A DNA stretch of 41,347 bases from Acinetobacter sp. HY1485 (GTDB taxonomy: Bacteria; Pseudomonadota; Gammaproteobacteria; Pseudomonadales; Moraxellaceae). Location: NCBI RefSeq assembly GCF_027568475.1, contig NZ_JANKZG010000013.1, positions 1-41,347 on the forward strand, read 5' to 3'. The notes beneath the pieces were generated by a model. It was not told where the DNA came from. It ran no database searches and saw nothing but the letters and a program-made list of their open reading frames with translations. Within the stretch, counting starts at the first letter, position 1, and the number at the start of each line of letters is the position of its first letter. This document shows positions 32,133-40,138 of this stretch, one piece after another. The position numbers and the translations under genes are program-made.

Positions 32133-33350
32133 ATGATTAATCTTTCTAAAAAACAAAGCGTCCTACTCTTAACAAGCATTGGTTTATCTGTTCTATCCCC
32201 ATCTATTTTTGCGAAAGATCAACGTACCGTTGTAGAACCAAAAACACCCCAAGTTTGTAAAGTTCTATTAGCAACAGGAACAGATAGTACAAAAACAATT
32301 CAAAGTGCTTTGAATAGCTGTGCTGCTGGTAAGGCTGTTCAACTTGCTTCAAACAAAGCAATTAAATCCTTTACTAGTGGTGCAATCACAATCCCTTCAA
32401 ACCGAAGCTTAATCATTAATTCAGATGTTGTACTGAAAGCATCTAATAATGCAAAAGCATTTGATAATGGTACCAACACCTGCGGTAAGCTTGCTAAAAC
32501 AGGTAACGGTTGTAATGCTTTGATTACCTTTGAAAAAGCAAGCAATAGTGGTATTTATGGAAATGGTACAATTGATGGTCAGGGTGGTGCCAAAATTGCA
32601 GGATCAAATTCGAGTTGGTGGGATTTAGCAGCTCAAGCAAAAAACTCGCCTAATAAACAAAATGCACCTCGTCTAATTCAAATTAACTCAAGCAACAACA
32701 TTACATTACATAAAGTTAAAATGACGAACTCTCCAAACTTTCATGTTGTATTCAAGCAAAGTAATGGCTTAACCGCTTGGGGCATTACAATTAAAACACC
32801 TGGAACAGCACGTAATACCGATGGTATTGACCCTATTTCCTCTCAGAATGTCACTGTTGCTCATAGTAATATTAGTACAGGAGACGATAACGTTGCGATT
32901 AAAGCGAACCCAGGTGCAGGGGCTTCTAAAAATATGTCCTTTCTAAATAATACGTTTGGAGCAGGGCATGGCATGTCAATTGGTAGTGAAACCACAGATG
33001 GCGTTTATGGGATTGATGTAAATGGTCTTATTATGAATGGCACCACAAATGGTCTCCGCATTAAAAGCGATCAATCTGCATCTGGTATTGTTTCAGGAGT
33101 ACGATATGAACACGTAACCATGACAAATGTTAAAAAGCCAGTTGTGATTGATACGGTTTATGAAAACAAAGCAGGTAAAACAAAAGCTCTGTGGTCAAAC
33201 ATTTTTTATAACGATATTAAAACTACGACAGCAGGTGCAATTGTAATTAATGGTAAAAACGCATCAAAACCGATCCAAGCAGAATTTAAAGGCTTAAATT
33301 TAGCAGCAGGTACAACTTGGAATATTGTAAATGCGAATATTAAAAAATAG
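32133..33350 (+). CDS. Secreted polygalacturonase, glycoside hydrolase family 28
   Basis: This 405-residue protein has a signal peptide (to about SIFA, residue 27) and a right-handed beta-helix. All four GH28 motifs are intact: NTD 228-230, GDD 250-252, GHG 278-280 and RIK 309-311. It should hydrolyse alpha-1,4-galacturonan (pectin) or a related acidic glycan outside the cell. It is not a tail part: it has a secretion signal, its own gap upstream (31988-32132, AT-rich) and its own terminator. It is cargo placed directly after D, where P2 has ogr-int. Confidence 0.93.
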   Translation: MINLSKKQSVLLLTSIGLSVLSPSIFAKDQRTVVEPKTPQVCKVLLATGTDSTKTIQSALNSCAAGKAVQLASNKAIKSFTSGAITIPSNRSLIINSDVVLKASNNAKAFDNGTNTCGKLAKTGNGCNALITFEKASNSGIYGNGTIDGQGGAKIAGSNSSWWDLAAQAKNSPNKQNAPRLIQINSSNNITLHKVKMTNSPNFHVVFKQSNGLTAWGITIKTPGTARNTDGIDPISSQNVTVAHSNISTGDDNVAIKANPGAGASKNMSFLNNTFGAGHGMSIGSETTDGVYGIDVNGLIMNGTTNGLRIKSDQSASGIVSGVRYEHVTMTNVKKPVVIDTVYENKAGKTKALWSNIFYNDIKTTTAGAIVINGKNASKPIQAEFKGLNLAAGTTWNIVNANIKK

Positions 33351-33375
33351 TTTTATGAATTTTCAATTGATCTAT

Positions 33376-33411
33376 AAAGAAAGCTCTGTTTAAGGGCTTT
33401 CTTTATTTTTT
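33376..33411 (+). terminator. Intrinsic terminator after the GH28 gene
   Basis: AAAGAAAGC (33376-33384) pairs with GCTTTCTTT (33396-33404) and is followed by ATTTTTT. It ends the polygalacturonase transcript. The next 180 bp (33412-33590) are AT-rich with no feature that I can support. Confidence 0.8.
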
Positions 33412-33591
33412 CAATTAGTATCAAAAATATGTTAATTAGCTTCTTAATTTTTAGTAATACATGTCAATTTAGATACTAAATTAATTAAAAATGACAATGA
33501 TAAGATTTAAATTAGAAGTGTAAAAATAGGGTGAACTCTATATATACTAATAATTTCTTAAATAGATTCAACTGAATTTTAAAAAATTACC

Positions 33592-33620
33592 TTCATATAA
33601 AATTCAAATATAGGTATACT
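33592..33620 (+). promoter_or_regulatory. Predicted promoter of the fluoride operon
   Basis: TTCATA (33592-33597) and TATACT (33615-33620) are spaced 17 bp, predicting a start near 33627, at the 5' edge of the riboswitch. Confidence 0.55.
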
Positions 33621-33626
33621 TATAAA

Positions 33627-33727
33627 AGGAAATGGATATCTTCCTCTGACAAACCGCCACTATTGGCTAATGATACCTACGTTACTCTCACATAATGCAG
33701 AGTGCGTAGTGTCGCGCTCTGTTTTTA
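33627..33727 (+). promoter_or_regulatory. Fluoride riboswitch (crcB motif) with terminator
   Basis: The aptamer core at 33627-33682 has the hallmark blocks GGAAATGGATATCTTCC, AAACCGCC and GGCTAATGATACCTACG in the order of the crcB motif. An expression platform follows: CAGAGTGCG (33698-33706) pairs with CGCGCTCTG (33713-33721, one G-U), then TTTTT, an intrinsic terminator. Fluoride should favour the read-through form. The downstream DUF190 protein and pyrophosphatase strongly support the call. Confidence 0.85.
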
Positions 33728-33743
33728 TATAATGGAGCACATT

Positions 33744-33848
33744 ATGCAATTTCGATCTAAAACTTTCTTACTCTCAACAATATTAAAAATTCACACACCC
33801 TATAAAATTATTTTTTTCTCTAAATTACGTTTTAATTGGGGAAAATAA
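33744..33848 (+). CDS. 34-aa reading frame after the riboswitch
   Basis: ATG 33744 is preceded by GGAG at 7 bases. The product (MQFRSKTFLLSTILKIHTPY, then a basic aromatic tail) is short and mildly hydrophobic. The stop is one base before the DUF190 start, so it could couple translation as a leader peptide. It is not a recognisable piece of the CrcB/Fluc channel. Whether it is made is unknown. Confidence 0.4.
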   Translation: MQFRSKTFLLSTILKIHTPYKIIFFSKLRFNWGK

Positions 33849-33849
33849 A

Positions 33850-34164
33850 ATGAATGGATTTTTAATTACGTTTTTTACCGAAACTAACGCATCTTACAAT
33901 AACAAACCAATACAAGATTGGATCATAGAATCTCTAGCTAAATTGCAAATAACTGGAGTAACTATAATTAGAGGTCAAGAAGGTATAGACCATTTGGGAA
34001 AAGTACATTCTGCAAACTTTTTTGAATTAGCTGACCAACCTATACAACTTCAAGTTGTTTTAAATAAAGCTCAATCAGAGAGCCTAATTAATTTAATTAA
34101 TAAGCAGGGATTGAAAGTCTTTTATGTAAAAACAGCAGTTGAATTTGGTACTACAGGTAATTAA
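33850..34164 (+). CDS. DUF190 (PII-like) fluoride-associated protein
   Basis: This 104-residue protein has a ferredoxin-like PII fold pattern: LITFFTETNASYNNKPIQDWIIESLAKLQITGVTIIRGQEG is typical of DUF190, a family often beside crcB under fluoride riboswitches. It lacks a membrane segment, so it is a regulator or partner and not the channel. It is followed by a pyrophosphatase gene that begins inside its 3' end region (start at 34178). No CrcB/Fluc channel is seen in the window. Confidence 0.8.
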   Translation: MNGFLITFFTETNASYNNKPIQDWIIESLAKLQITGVTIIRGQEGIDHLGKVHSANFFELADQPIQLQVVLNKAQSESLINLINKQGLKVFYVKTAVEFGTTGN

Positions 34165-34177
34165 TAAGGAAGAAATT

Positions 34178-34702
34178 ATGAGTTTTGAACATATTAAATC
34201 AGGTTTAGATTTACCAAATGATTTTTATACTATTATAGAAATTCCTCAAAATAGTAACCCTGTAAAATACGAAGTAGATAAAACATCTGATTCAATTTTT
34301 GTTGATAGGTTTTTAACCACATGTATGTTTTATCCAGCTAATTATGGCTATATTCCAAAGACATTAAGTGAAGATGGTGATCCTTTGGATGTATTGGTTA
34401 TATCACCTTTTCCAGTTGTAGTAGGTTCTGTTATTAGAAGCCGTCCTATAGGTATTATGTATATGGAGGATGAAAATGGAATTGATGCAAAGATTATTGC
34501 TGTGCCACACTCTAAATTATCAAATAGTTACGAAAATATTTTAGGTCTAGAAGATATAGATAAACATATATTACACAACATTCAACATTTTTTTGAGCAT
34601 TATAAAGACTTGGAAAAAGAAAAATGGGTTAAATTTCAAGGTTGGGGAAATGTAGATCAAGCTAGAAAAGAAATAATTAAATGCATTAATTTGTATAACT
34701 AA
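34178..34702 (+). CDS. ppa: Inorganic pyrophosphatase (family I), probable fluoride resistance
   Basis: ATG 34178 (MSFEHIKSG) with AAGGAAG 8 bases upstream is preferred over an upstream frame start at 34139. The 174-residue protein has the family I signature DGDPLDV and the surrounding FYPANYGYIP and KVDKTS-like substrate residues. It hydrolyses pyrophosphate to phosphate in the cytoplasm. Because pyrophosphatases are classic fluoride targets, an extra copy under a fluoride switch plausibly keeps this reaction running during fluoride stress. Confidence 0.93.
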   Translation: MSFEHIKSGLDLPNDFYTIIEIPQNSNPVKYEVDKTSDSIFVDRFLTTCMFYPANYGYIPKTLSEDGDPLDVLVISPFPVVVGSVIRSRPIGIMYMEDENGIDAKIIAVPHSKLSNSYENILGLEDIDKHILHNIQHFFEHYKDLEKEKWVKFQGWGNVDQARKEIIKCINLYN

Positions 34703-34708
34703 AATATT

Positions 34709-34737
34709 GGGAGTATATAAATATATATACTCCCTTT
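34709..34737 (+). terminator. Hairpin ending the fluoride operon
   Basis: GGGAGTATATA (34709-34719) pairs with TATATACTCCC (34724-34734), an 11-bp perfect stem, followed by a short TTT. It lies 6 bp after the pyrophosphatase stop. Confidence 0.65.
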
Positions 34738-34766
34738 GAAAAAATACATAACTTAAAAGTATAATT

Positions 34767-34859
34767 TCAATATTTATGTTCTATCCAAAGCATGGTAAAA
34801 CTAATAATAAAAGGTAATAATGCAATTAAAGTAAATTCTATTTTTTCTCTATTTTTCAT
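34767..34859 (-). CDS. 30-aa hydrophobic peptide
   Basis: MKNREKIEFTLIALLPFIIS followed by FTMLWIEHKY is a single membrane helix with charged ends. AGGGAAG lies about 4 bases before the ATG. It is divergent from another small hydrophobic frame (34925-35008) across a perfect 14-bp inverted repeat. It is too short for homology by eye; it could be a small membrane protein or a type I toxin-like peptide. Confidence 0.45.
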   Translation of the reverse strand: MKNREKIEFTLIALLPFIISFTMLWIEHKY

Positions 34860-34887
34860 AGATCTTCCCTTATATGGTTAAAAGATA

Positions 34888-34925
34888 TAATCCTTTTCTT
34901 CACTATTACTGGAAGAAAAGGATTA
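34888..34925. promoter_or_regulatory. 14-bp perfect inverted repeat between divergent small frames
   Basis: TAATCCTTTTCTTC (34888-34901) and GAAGAAAAGGATTA (34912-34925) surround a 10-nt loop. The right arm contains the AAAAGG ribosome site and ends at the ATG of the plus-strand peptide, so the hairpin would hide its translation start. It could also be a terminator. Confidence 0.6.
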
Positions 34926-35008
34926 TGTCTTGTACCTTCGTTATTATTATTTTTCTGTTATTGTTATTATTTTTCAAATATACATCTTTTAAAAAAACTA
35001 AACATTAG
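34925..35008 (+). CDS. 27-aa hydrophobic peptide with basic tail
   Basis: MSCTFVIIIFLLLLLFFKYT and a Lys-rich tail (SFKKTKH) give one membrane helix plus a basic end, a common layout for type I toxins and small membrane proteins. AAAAGG lies 5 bases upstream within the right arm of a hairpin. An antisense RNA was not identified. The stretch 35009-35090 after it is AT-rich with nothing else that I can support. Confidence 0.45.
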   Translation: MSCTFVIIIFLLLLLFFKYTSFKKTKH

Positions 35009-35091
35009 CTAATGACTTACTTGTGTTCAAATAATCATCTATAAATATGACAATTATATGAATTTAAATAAATAAAAAAATAGAAAAAGGT

Positions 35092-35122
35092 TTTTAATAA
35101 GCTTTTAATAAGCTTTTAATGC
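35092..35122. repeat. AT-rich 11-bp direct repeats, possible unwinding element
   Basis: TTTTAATAAGC occurs twice in tandem, then TTTTAATGC. They lie just upstream of the iterons in an AT-rich stretch, as expected for the melting element of an iteron origin. Confidence 0.5.
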
Positions 35123-35167
35123 TTTTAGACATACTGAAAGCTAGTTATATCAAGGCATACAGAAGAC

Positions 35168-35391
35168 ATAAGACGACAGATTCCTACCAATAAGACGACA
35201 GATTCCTACCAATAAGACGACAGATTCCTACCAATAAGACGACAGATTCCTACCATAAGACGACAGATTCCTACCATGTTTAAAATCGCTATTTAAATAA
35301 ACAAAATAACTAAGATTCAGAATAAAAGATAAGCATATTTTTGCTCAATAATTTTTATAAGACGACAGATTCCTACCAATAAGACGACAAA
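35168..35391. repeat. Plasmid origin iterons (22 bp)
   Basis: ATAAGACGACAGATTCCTACCA occurs at 35168, 35190, 35212, 35234 and 35255 (the last shares one base), again at 35357, then a partial copy at 35379-35391 just before rep. Five in-phase copies form the likely oriV; the sixth and the partial copy near the rep start probably mediate autorepression. The arrangement is typical of Rep_3 plasmids. Confidence 0.93.
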
Positions 35392-35426
35392 ATATGATAC
35401 AGTCGTTTTAACAATATTAATAATTC

Positions 35427-36365
35427 ATGCGTCTTATGAATAAATTAGTCGTCAAAGATAATGCATTAATGAATGCAAGCTATAACTTAGACCTTGTAGA
35501 ACAACGGCTTATTTTATTAGCAATCATAGAAGCACGAGAATCAGGCAAAGGAATTAATGCCAACGATCCACTCATTGTTCGTGCAGAAAGTTATATCAAT
35601 CAATTTAATGTTGCACGACAAACAGCATACCAATCATTAAAAGATGCCTGTCACGATTTATTTACAAGACAATTCAGCTATCAAGAAATTAATGAGCGTG
35701 GCAACACAGAGCATGTACGCTCACGCTGGGTAAGCGAAATTAGATATGTAAACGCAGAAGCCACTGTAAAACTTATATTTGCCCCTATTGTAATTCCACT
35801 CATTACTCGCCTAGAAAAACATTTTACGCATTATGAAATGCGTCAAATTAGTCGTTTATCTACAGGCTATGCAATCCGCTTATACGAGATTTTAATTTGT
35901 TGGCGTAGTACAGGCAAAACGCCTATGATTGATCTAGAAGAATTTAGAAAAAAAATGGGTGTATTGGATGATGAATATCAACGTATGCACGATTTCAAAA
36001 AGCGAATTCTAGAACCCTCTATTAAGCAAATTAATGAACATACAGATATTACGGTCACGTATGATCATCATAAAAATGGGCGTAATATTGTTGGTTTTTC
36101 ATTCCAGTTTAAGCAAAGATTTACAGATAAAAAAGCAAGTCAAAAAGATGCAGATACACCTGATATGTTTACAGGACTTACAGATAAACAAATCTTATTT
36201 TTTGCAAATAAACTTGCGTATGACGATATTTTTGCAAGCCAAAACGCACAAGTTGGTGAGGAATATACAGACCTAGAAAAGCGGTTAATTGAGAATTTAG
36301 CAGACCCTATTTTCATTCAAAATAATCTAGAAGCCTTACAGCGTGTAGGTTTTAAAAATAAATAA
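35427..36365 (+). CDS. Rep_3-family plasmid replication initiator
   Basis: This 312-residue protein has two winged-helix domains: LVVKDNALMNASYNLDLVEQRLILLAIIEAR and LSTGYAIRLYEILICWRSTGKTPMIDLEEFRKKMGV, both hallmark segments of Acinetobacter-type Rep_3 initiators. It should bind the adjacent iterons and recruit host helicase. The C-terminal 63 residues (GLTDKQILFFANKLA onward) are shared with the phage replication protein at 4196-5302. The start could also be ATG 35436. It maintains the element as a plasmid during lysogeny. Confidence 0.95.
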   Translation: MRLMNKLVVKDNALMNASYNLDLVEQRLILLAIIEARESGKGINANDPLIVRAESYINQFNVARQTAYQSLKDACHDLFTRQFSYQEINERGNTEHVRSRWVSEIRYVNAEATVKLIFAPIVIPLITRLEKHFTHYEMRQISRLSTGYAIRLYEILICWRSTGKTPMIDLEEFRKKMGVLDDEYQRMHDFKKRILEPSIKQINEHTDITVTYDHHKNGRNIVGFSFQFKQRFTDKKASQKDADTPDMFTGLTDKQILFFANKLAYDDIFASQNAQVGEEYTDLEKRLIENLADPIFIQNNLEALQRVGFKNK

Positions 36366-36373
36366 TGATTTTT

Positions 36374-36437
36374 TAAGTAAAAACTCATATACTTATTTAA
36401 GTAAAAACTCATTAACTCATATGAGTAAATACTCATA
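36374..36437 (+). promoter_or_regulatory. parA operator/promoter with ACTCAT repeats
   Basis: This region upstream of parA contains four direct ACTCAT words plus an inverted ATGAGT, two TTTAAGTAAAAACTCAT blocks and the 13-mer TACTTATTTAAGT (36390-36402). Ribbon-helix-helix partition partners usually bind such repeats to repress their own operon. The same word makes up the tandem array at 1887-1950. Confidence 0.65.
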
Positions 36438-36449
36438 AAAGGAAAAATA

Positions 36450-37079
36450 ATGAAGGTCATTGCTGTTTTAAATCAAAAGGGTGGTTCGGGTAAAACAACC
36501 ATTGCTACACATCTTGCTAGAGCATTACAAAAACAAGATTATAGTGTGCTTTTGGTAGACTCAGATCCACAAGGTTCTGCACGAGACTGGTCGGCAGTAG
36601 ACGAAGAAAATCCTGTTACAGTGATTGGTATAGATCGCCCAACTATAGACCGTGATTTAAAGTCAGTTGCTAAAAAAGATTTCATTATTATTGATGGTGC
36701 GCCACAAGCATCTGACCTTGCATTGTCTGCTATTAAAGCAGCCGATTTTGTTCTTATTCCTGTACAACCATCACCTTACGATATTTGGGCAACGTCTGAT
36801 TTAGTTGACCTTGTAAAACAACGTATTGAAATTACAGATGGCAAACTTCAAGCTGCTTTTGTCGTATCTCGTGCAATTAAAGGTACAAAAATTGGTAGTG
36901 AAATTTCAGAAGCACTTTTAGGTTATGAATTACCAGTGTTAGATATACGCATTACCCAACGTGTTATTTACCCAACAAGTGCAGCTAGTGGTACAACCGT
37001 TTTAGATGCAGAGCCAAACAGCGATGCAAGCAAAGAAATTAATGCATTGGCATTAGAATTAATATCGAAATTTAAGTAA
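36450..37079 (+). CDS. parA: ParA-family partition ATPase
   Basis: This 209-residue protein has the deviant Walker A motif QKGGSGKTT at about residues 9-17, a second motif LLVDSDPQGSARDW and FIIIDGAPQ as Walker B. It has no N-terminal DNA-binding extension, which places it in the short type Ib group. Such ATPases form nucleoid-bound gradients that move plasmids. It starts after an AAAGG ribosome site and is followed 32 bp later by its ribbon-helix-helix partner. Confidence 0.94.
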   Translation: MKVIAVLNQKGGSGKTTIATHLARALQKQDYSVLLVDSDPQGSARDWSAVDEENPVTVIGIDRPTIDRDLKSVAKKDFIIIDGAPQASDLALSAIKAADFVLIPVQPSPYDIWATSDLVDLVKQRIEITDGKLQAAFVVSRAIKGTKIGSEISEALLGYELPVLDIRITQRVIYPTSAASGTTVLDAEPNSDASKEINALALELISKFK

Positions 37080-37111
37080 ATGAGTTTTTACTCATTGGAG
37101 TGTTTAAGTAA
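37080..37111 (+). promoter_or_regulatory. ATGAG/ACTCAT site between parA and its partner
   Basis: TGAGTTTTTACTCATT forms an inverted pair of the same word used at the parA operator and the tandem array. It could bind the partner protein and tune its own expression. GGAG at 37098 is the partner's ribosome site. Confidence 0.5.
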
Positions 37112-37321
37112 ATGAGTGGTTTGAAAGCAGGTCGCCCAAGCAAGTCTACTGGTGCTAAAGAAGTACAGCTAAAAGACGTAAAAGATACAGGTAAAAAAGT
37201 GCGTGTAAACTTCGATTTAGACGAAGATTTACACGCAGAGTTAAAAATGTATGCAATCAAAAATAAGATGAGTGTTAAGCAGGTACTGATTGGGTATATT
37301 GAAAAGCTAATCAAAAATTAA
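37112..37321 (+). CDS. Ribbon-helix-helix partition partner (ParB-like)
   Basis: This is a 69-residue protein. A basic flexible N-terminus (SGLKAGRPSKSTGAKEVQLK) precedes a ribbon-helix-helix fold at about 28-69 (KKVRVNFDLDEDLHAELKMYAIKNKMSVKQVL). This matches ParG/omega-type partners, whose tail stimulates the ParA ATPase and whose ribbon binds the centromere. It follows parA in one operon. The ACTCAT repeats around the genes and at 1887-1950 are its likely sites. Confidence 0.85.
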   Translation: MSGLKAGRPSKSTGAKEVQLKDVKDTGKKVRVNFDLDEDLHAELKMYAIKNKMSVKQVLIGYIEKLIKN

Positions 37322-37365
37322 CTTAATTATCATATAAGATATTCATTTATAATAATAATAACCAA

Positions 37366-39846
37366 ATGAATCTCTTATGTAATATGTACAATAATTTCTT
37401 ATCAGATGAACCTAGCCTAGACGATTTGTTTCAGACAAAAACACATCAAAATATTGCTGATAAATTATATAAAATCAATGAAAATTCTAATAATTTAATT
37501 ATTGGAATAGAGGGAGATTGGGGTACAGGTAAATCTACAATTACTAATATTTTATCTAAAAAAATAAAAGATAATGACAAATCCATTTTTATATTTGATG
37601 CTTGGGCACATTCTGGTGAGGAAGCTCGATATTATTTTCTATATGAACTAGCTAAACAACTAAAAGAAGAAAAAGAGAAAATTAAAGAAATAATAGAAGA
37701 AAAAGAGAAAGAGAAAATTAAAGAAACAATAGAAAAATTTGATAATATAATTAACGATATTGAAAATAAAAAAATAGTTAAAAATAATGTAGCTAAAGAA
37801 ATACTAGATACAGCTGGTAAATCATTTCTTTTATCGGCAGCTTTGATTCCTATAGGTGTTGCATTTTTTATTAAGAGTTCATTCCCTAACATTCATATAG
37901 GTATTGATAATATAGACTGGTCTTTTATTATAGGGCTAGCCATATGGTTGATTCCTATAGCTATTGTTTGTTTATCTATTTTGAACACATTCTGTAGAAA
38001 AAATGATAAATTTTCAGTTTTTAAAAACCATGAGAAAAAAGAAGATACAGCATTTGAAACAAGAGAAAATGTATTCTTAGAATTTACAGAAATCTATAAA
38101 GATATTATATTAGCACAAAAAGTCACGCTAACTATTGTCATAGATAATATAGACCGAATAGATCAAGATGAAGCTAAAAATATTTGGGGGATGATACAAA
38201 ATATAAAAAAATTCGGCTGTAATTTCATTATTCCTTACGATAGACAAGCATTTTTAACTATTTGGGAAACGGATAAAAAAGATGAAATTTCATTTTTAGA
38301 TAAATGTTTTCCAATTATTCTGCATACCCCTTCTTTGTTTACTTCGAATTTTAACTATGCTGTAGAGCTTTACATAGAGCAAGTGTTTTCTGAAGTCTGG
38401 ACTAAAGATAAACTTGATGAACTTAGAGACCTTATTATTAACTTAGTTAATGCAAATGACTTAGATTTAACAGTAAGAAAGTTGAAAAAACTTCTAGTAA
38501 CAATATATTTATATACACAATTCGAAGAAAATTTTTCGTTAGATGTTACAGTTTCGTATAGTTTTCTAAGTTTAAATTATAGTAAAGAGGATATTAAAAA
38601 AGCTATAAAAGAAATTTATAGAAATAAAATTAGTAACGAAAATTTGGTTATAAAATCGAGTAATCTTCAAATACAAGAAAATAGAAGTAAATTAAACGAG
38701 TTATCAAGCCTAACTTTAGGGCTTGTTGAAAATAATGGAGAAGAAATTCTTTTAACAGAAATTTTAAAAGAAATTATTCATAGTAATAATATTAAAGATA
38801 TAGAAAGGATATTTAAATCTTATCAAGATAAATGTACATTATCCTTTATACGTGCATTAAGTTCAGAAACTCCTTTTCATAAGTTAGTTTATGTATTATG
38901 TGTAATTTTAGAGGAAAAAATAGAAATTCTACCAATCAAAAACGCAATAATTGATAGAATCTATCAGTATTTGGATAATAAAAATATTTCAGAAGCTTTT
39001 TGTCGTAATTACGAAGAGTTACTTAAATTTCCAGAGGAGTTAAAAGAAGTTTTAGGTATCATTTTCAAGAAAGCTTTTTCTAATATTATTTATAATAATA
39101 ACAGAAATATAAATATACTTCCAGTTTCATATATACAAAAAACTAGTAAGAAAATTGGCTTAGATTATCATGAAATTCTTGAAAAATCGGACGATAGGAA
39201 ATTAGTTTTTTATTTTTATTCTCATTTTGTTAAAGCAAGTAATCATGAGAAGTTTTCTTTCTTTAAAGAAATTGAATTAGTAAGGATTTTTGATTGGGAA
39301 CTAATAAATAATGATAATTTATTGATTCATGAAGCTGATGTTTTTTACCTATTTCTAACTAAAGTTAAAAATCATACAGATCTAAAAAATAAAATTCTTG
39401 AAGTTTGTCATAAATTCAGAAGAGAGGAATTAACATATGCATGGATTTATATGTATGTAAAATATGTTAAACATAATGAACATTATCAAAAAGAAATAAC
39501 TTCTATTTTTCTTGAATTAAATGAATATAATTTCTCTGAGAATATTCTAAATATTAATCCTAGATTTTTAGGTAGTGAAGAATATAGAAATTATGAGAAC
39601 GAATGGTTGATTTGTGATAAAGCTAATTTTTTAATTCTACTTTTAATAGATGAAAGTATAGATATTGATTATGTTGACAAAAATATAAAACAAAATTTAA
39701 TTTCAGATCTTATAATTTTTTTGGAAAAAAGGGATTTCTATAATAGATTATTTGAAAAAAATATTTCGTTAAAAGAAATTCATCAGCAGAATTTAGATAA
39801 AGAAAATATTATTAAAAAACTAAAACACCTTCAAAAAAAAGGTTAA
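37366..39846 (+). CDS. Membrane-anchored KAP-family P-loop NTPase
   Basis: This is an 826-residue protein. Walker A GDWGTGKST is at 50-58 and Walker B TIVIDNIDRID at about 255-265, with two membrane helices inserted between them (about 153-172 and 187-206) and a charged coil before them (about 100-135), the KAP layout. The long C-terminal half is helical and unassigned. KAP proteins include PifA, the F-plasmid protein that aborts T7 infection, so a phage-exclusion role is plausible. The gene is very AT-rich and lies 44 bp after the par operon; TATAAT at 37348 may be its own -10, and no clear ribosome site is seen. Confidence 0.9.
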   Translation: MNLLCNMYNNFLSDEPSLDDLFQTKTHQNIADKLYKINENSNNLIIGIEGDWGTGKSTITNILSKKIKDNDKSIFIFDAWAHSGEEARYYFLYELAKQLKEEKEKIKEIIEEKEKEKIKETIEKFDNIINDIENKKIVKNNVAKEILDTAGKSFLLSAALIPIGVAFFIKSSFPNIHIGIDNIDWSFIIGLAIWLIPIAIVCLSILNTFCRKNDKFSVFKNHEKKEDTAFETRENVFLEFTEIYKDIILAQKVTLTIVIDNIDRIDQDEAKNIWGMIQNIKKFGCNFIIPYDRQAFLTIWETDKKDEISFLDKCFPIILHTPSLFTSNFNYAVELYIEQVFSEVWTKDKLDELRDLIINLVNANDLDLTVRKLKKLLVTIYLYTQFEENFSLDVTVSYSFLSLNYSKEDIKKAIKEIYRNKISNENLVIKSSNLQIQENRSKLNELSSLTLGLVENNGEEILLTEILKEIIHSNNIKDIERIFKSYQDKCTLSFIRALSSETPFHKLVYVLCVILEEKIEILPIKNAIIDRIYQYLDNKNISEAFCRNYEELLKFPEELKEVLGIIFKKAFSNIIYNNNRNINILPVSYIQKTSKKIGLDYHEILEKSDDRKLVFYFYSHFVKASNHEKFSFFKEIELVRIFDWELINNDNLLIHEADVFYLFLTKVKNHTDLKNKILEVCHKFRREELTYAWIYMYVKYVKHNEHYQKEITSIFLELNEYNFSENILNINPRFLGSEEYRNYENEWLICDKANFLILLLIDESIDIDYVDKNIKQNLISDLIIFLEKRDFYNRLFEKNISLKEIHQQNLDKENIIKKLKHLQKKG

Positions 39847-40058
39847 TTTCTTTTTTTAGGACAAACCTTTTGAGGACCACCTGGCAAGCAATCACAAGCA
39901 CTGCCATCATGGTCACGATCTAAGCGTTTGTACCCTGGTTTTTTAGCATTAAAGTAAGCCTGTGCTTGAGCATGGGTTTTAAAACTCTTACAACTCACTG
40001 CAAAACTTGCGGTTGGTAATACAGCTAATCCTAAGCAAACAACAAATAGCTTTTTCAT
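39843..40058 (-). CDS. Secreted excalibur-domain protein (right copy)
   Basis: Identical to the gene at 517-732. It encodes a 71-residue secreted protein with a DxDxDG calcium-loop motif. Its stop overlaps the complete KAP gene by 4 bp (TTAA), a convergent arrangement. This copy exists only because the circle is written past its start. Confidence 0.8.
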   Translation of the reverse strand: MKKLFVVCLGLAVLPTASFAVSCKSFKTHAQAQAYFNAKKPGYKRLDRDHDGSACDCLPGGPQKVCPKKRN

Positions 40059-40138
40059 TTTTGGTACACTTCACAAAATTAATATATTATATATTCAACT
40101 AAATATTTTGCATAATTTAATTAAGGAAATATTTTAAG

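Noticed and set aside
32133..33350. GH28 protein as a virion tailspike
   Set aside because: It has a signal peptide, lacks a tail-attachment domain and lies outside the tail operon.
35168..35391. Iterons as a CRISPR array
   Set aside because: Units are directly adjacent with no spacers, and rep and an AT-rich region follow, as in an iteron origin.
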